Of a stretch of DNA of 7,421 nt, positions 6,098 through 7,421 are shown piece after piece; the stretch's first letter is position 1, and each line of letters starts with the position of its first letter. The translations under genes and the position numbers were made by a program. The stretch is from Methanobacteriota archaeon (GTDB taxonomy: Archaea > Methanobacteriota > Methanobacteria > Methanobacteriales > Methanobacteriaceae). Location of the stretch: assembly GCA_023434825.1 (NCBI GenBank), contig JAEYSH010000075.1:1-7421 (forward strand), read 5' to 3'. The notes beneath the pieces were generated by a model. It was not told where the DNA came from, searched no databases, and saw nothing but the letters and a program-made list of their open reading frames with translations.

Positions 6098-7000
6098 TTA
6101 ATTTCTGTTAATTTTTATGTTATCAGTTAGTTCAATAGCTTTAAATGGGCATTTTTGCACACAGATTGCGCAGCATCCGCAGAATTCTGGATTTATATCC
6201 ACTTTACCATTTGCTTTTTTTATTATAGTTGCATCGCCTATTTTTAAAGTGGGACATTCATTGATGCAGATGTAATTGCAGTTATCGCCGCCCTGACAAA
6301 TTTCTTCATCTACGACAGCGGATTTTGAAGCAAAACCAAGTTCTTTTTTAAATGCTTCTTTTATTTTGTAACCTGCAATATGCAATAATGTATCGCCAAT
6401 TAGAGGGTCAACACTCATTGAAGCAAGACATGGATAATTATGATATCGTCCTCCAGCTTCAAATTCTGCTTCTTCAACTGGTATATTAATCAATTTTTCA
6501 GCTACAAACCAGGTAGAACCACATGGTGCTCCTCTTTTAACAGTGATGTTTTTTATGAATCCATCTGACTCTATTTCCAGTTCCGGTTTACCAAATGTCT
6601 CTACAAACTCATCTATATATTTATCTCCAACTGGTTCCAGAGTACAGAAAGGTTTTGGAAAAACAATTTTTTCATCTTTTAATTCATTCTCAATTTCATT
6701 TTGAAGTCCAAGTGGAATTTGCTTGGGGTCATGAATAGGAACAATAATAGATTTTACACCTGTTTTTCTTGCGACATCTGGTATTATCATATTTATATCG
6801 CCATACAAACCAATTGAAAGAATTAAATTAGCTTCAGGAAGATTTTTTGGAATAAATTCATCTACATCATCTATAAACTCTGGTAAATCTTCTGGAACTT
6901 CATGAATTCCAACTATTGAAGATGCCATGCCTCTTTGAGCAATGTTATTAATGATTCTTGAACCGTATTTTCCTGAAGTTAAAATATATATTTGTAACAT
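6098..7000 (-). CDS. DUF166 family protein fused to a 2x[4Fe-4S] ferredoxin domain
   Basis: The role is not established. DUF166 proteins (COG1810) are found mainly in methanogens and relatives and were once mislabelled thymidylate synthase. As I recall, selenocysteine versions exist in Methanococcales (named DfsP). The protein has 300 residues. The N-terminal DUF166 part covers about 1-225, with LTSGKYGSRIINNI, PFCTLEP (Cys119), RGAPCGSTWFVAEKL (Cys160) and YHNYPCLASM (Cys191). Those three cysteines suit a metal or redox site. The ferredoxin part covers about 228-295. Its first motif is unusual: Cys235, Cys241, Cys245, Cys249-Pro. Its second is canonical: Cys274, Cys277, Cys280, Cys284-Pro, with an extra Cys276. 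No in-frame TGA is used, so this is the cysteine form. GAGG lies five bases ahead of the ATG. It is first in the operon with cobM, suggesting but not proving a link to corrinoid or metal-cofactor metabolism. Confidence 0.88.
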   Translation of the reverse strand: MLQIYILTSGKYGSRIINNIAQRGMASSIVGIHEVPEDLPEFIDDVDEFIPKNLPEANLILSIGLYGDINMIIPDVARKTGVKSIIVPIHDPKQIPLGLQNEIENELKDEKIVFPKPFCTLEPVGDKYIDEFVETFGKPELEIESDGFIKNITVKRGAPCGSTWFVAEKLINIPVEEAEFEAGGRYHNYPCLASMSVDPLIGDTLLHIAGYKIKEAFKKELGFASKSAVVDEEICQGGDNCNYICINECPTLKIGDATIIKKANGKVDINPEFCGCCAICVQKCPFKAIELTDNIKINRN

Positions 7001-7049
7001 TTTTGCCTCAAAAGATTTAATAGAATTATTTTAGATTATTAGCATTATT

Positions 7050-7057
7050 TTATATTA
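7050..7057 (-). promoter_or_regulatory. Candidate TATA element for the DUF166-cobM-PsbP-like operon
   Basis: On the minus strand this reads TAATATAA, preceded by an A-rich BRE-like stretch (AAAAAC). Transcription would start near 7027, giving a leader of about 27 nt that carries the GAGG ribosome site of the DUF166 gene. The upstream inverted repeat at 7063-7080 could be an operator. Placement is inferred from spacing only. Confidence 0.4.
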
Positions 7058-7062
7058 GTTTT

Positions 7063-7080
7063 TAGTTTTCAGTAAAACTA
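7063..7080. repeat. Inverted repeat TAGTTTT/AAAACTA upstream of the DUF166 gene
   Basis: A perfect 7-bp inverted repeat around the four-base loop CAGT. It lies between the rmlD terminator and the candidate TATA element of the next operon. It could be an operator for the DUF166 operon or a second hairpin behind rmlD; the sequence alone does not say which. Confidence 0.45.
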
Positions 7081-7096
7081 GTGCAGTGAAATCAAT

Positions 7097-7120
7097 AAAA
7101 AAAAAATAAGATTTTTATCT
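7097..7120 (-). terminator. Terminator of the rmlD gene
   Basis: Two bases past the stop on the minus strand, AGAT and ATCT pair around four A (7109-7120). The stem is followed by TTA and a run of ten T (7097-7106). The stem is weak, but a T10 tract right behind a stop codon is a strong archaeal termination signal. It separates rmlD from the DUF166 operon. Confidence 0.7.
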
Positions 7121-7122
7121 GA

Positions 7123-7421
7123 TTATTCTAATAATTTAATATAATCCCTTAAAGCTTCTTTATAACTTCTTATTTCTGAAAAACCTTCCATTTTCCAGTT
7201 ATAATTTTCAAGAACAGAATATTTTGGTCTTGGTGCTGGTCTTGGAAATTCTTCTGTTGAAACCGGTTTAACTTCAACATCAATTCTTTTTAATTCAAAT
7301 ATTTCTTTTGCATAATCGTACCAAGAACAATGATCACTATTTGTTATGTGATAAATACCATAGGCCGGCTTTTTTATTAGTTCTGCAATAGCTTTAGCCA
7401 AATCTACAGTATACGTAGGAG
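7123..7421 (-). CDS. rfbD: dTDP-4-dehydrorhamnose reductase, C-terminal part (5' end beyond window)
   Basis: This is the last enzyme of dTDP-L-rhamnose synthesis. It reduces dTDP-4-dehydro-L-rhamnose with NAD(P)H and supplies rhamnose for surface glycans. Only the C-terminal 98 or so residues lie in the window. The reading frame stays open to the right edge, where it reads PTYTVDLAKAIAELI, a typical RmlD segment, so the TTG at 7401 is an internal leucine and not a start. Other family marks are GIYHITNSDHCSWYDYAKEI and RPAPRPKYSVLEN, which belong to the substrate-binding C-terminal lobe of this extended short-chain dehydrogenase family. The end, SYKEALRDYIK, is the usual RmlD terminus. The NAD-binding Rossmann part and catalytic Tyr/Lys are outside. 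Other rhamnose genes probably lie to the right. Confidence 0.9.
   Translation of the reverse strand, partial: PTYTVDLAKAIAELIKKPAYGIYHITNSDHCSWYDYAKEIFELKRIDVEVKPVSTEEFPRPAPRPKYSVLENYNWKMEGFSEIRSYKEALRDYIKLLE

Noticed and set aside
7399..7401. TTG at 7401 as a start of a short 92-residue protein
   Set aside because: The frame remains open to the window edge and encodes RmlD sequence upstream of it, so the gene is simply cut by the window.
1..7421. CRISPR array, insertion sequence, integrase, defence system, tRNA or rRNA
   Set aside because: I saw no regularly spaced repeats, transposase or integrase-like protein, terminal inverted repeats with duplications, or tRNA-like folds on either strand.

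Overview
The window looks like a methanogenic archaeon of the Methanobacteriales, most likely a low-GC Methanobacterium or close relative. The grounds are very AT-rich DNA, Shine-Dalgarno sites matching an AUCACCUCCU 16S tail, archaeal-style TATA elements, and a gene set typical of that group: a NikR-type regulator, a DUF11-repeat surface protein, a PsbP-like extracytoplasmic protein, a DUF166-ferredoxin protein and an anaerobic-type cobalamin methyltransferase. This placement is inference from family recognition, not a database match.

Layout. Positions 1-1359 (minus strand) hold two genes of a cluster A-1 (ZnuABC/TroABC-type) metal ABC importer: the solute-binding protein (451-1359) and, 11 bp further on, the ATPase (439 to beyond the left edge). 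A 199-bp divergent intergenic region (1360-1558) full of short AT-rich repeats and palindromes separates them from nikR on the plus strand (1559-1942). nikR keeps all four residues of the high-affinity nickel site. A convergent 201-bp gap with back-to-back terminators follows. Then comes a large surface-protein gene (2144-3472, minus strand) with three DUF11 repeats, a signal peptide, many N-glycosylation sequons and a C-terminal membrane anchor. Positions 3473-4035 contain only that gene's promoter, the terminator of the next operon and a gene-free AT-rich stretch.

Positions 4036-7000 (minus strand) look like one operon transcribed right to left: a DUF166 plus 2x[4Fe-4S] ferredoxin protein (6098-7000), cobalt-precorrin-4 C11-methyltransferase (5290-6063), and a membrane-anchored Ig-like/PsbP-like protein (4036-5268). 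The gaps are 34 and 21 bp. At the right edge is the C-terminal part of dTDP-4-dehydrorhamnose reductase (7123 to beyond the edge, minus strand), followed by its own terminator.

How the genes relate. The left half has a metal theme: a nickel-type regulator facing a metal importer, which suggests regulation by NikR and possibly nickel or cobalt rather than zinc as the cargo. The right half includes one step of corrinoid (cobalt) synthesis with a poorly understood Fe-S protein. Methanogens need much nickel (F430, hydrogenases, CODH) and cobalt (corrinoids), so the proximity makes sense, but no shared regulation can be shown from the sequence. I see no CRISPR array, insertion sequence, integrase, tRNA or rRNA. 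Most of the window is ordinary methanogen chromosome. The least explained parts are the NikR/importer control region, the DUF166-CbiF pairing and the Ig/PsbP-like protein.
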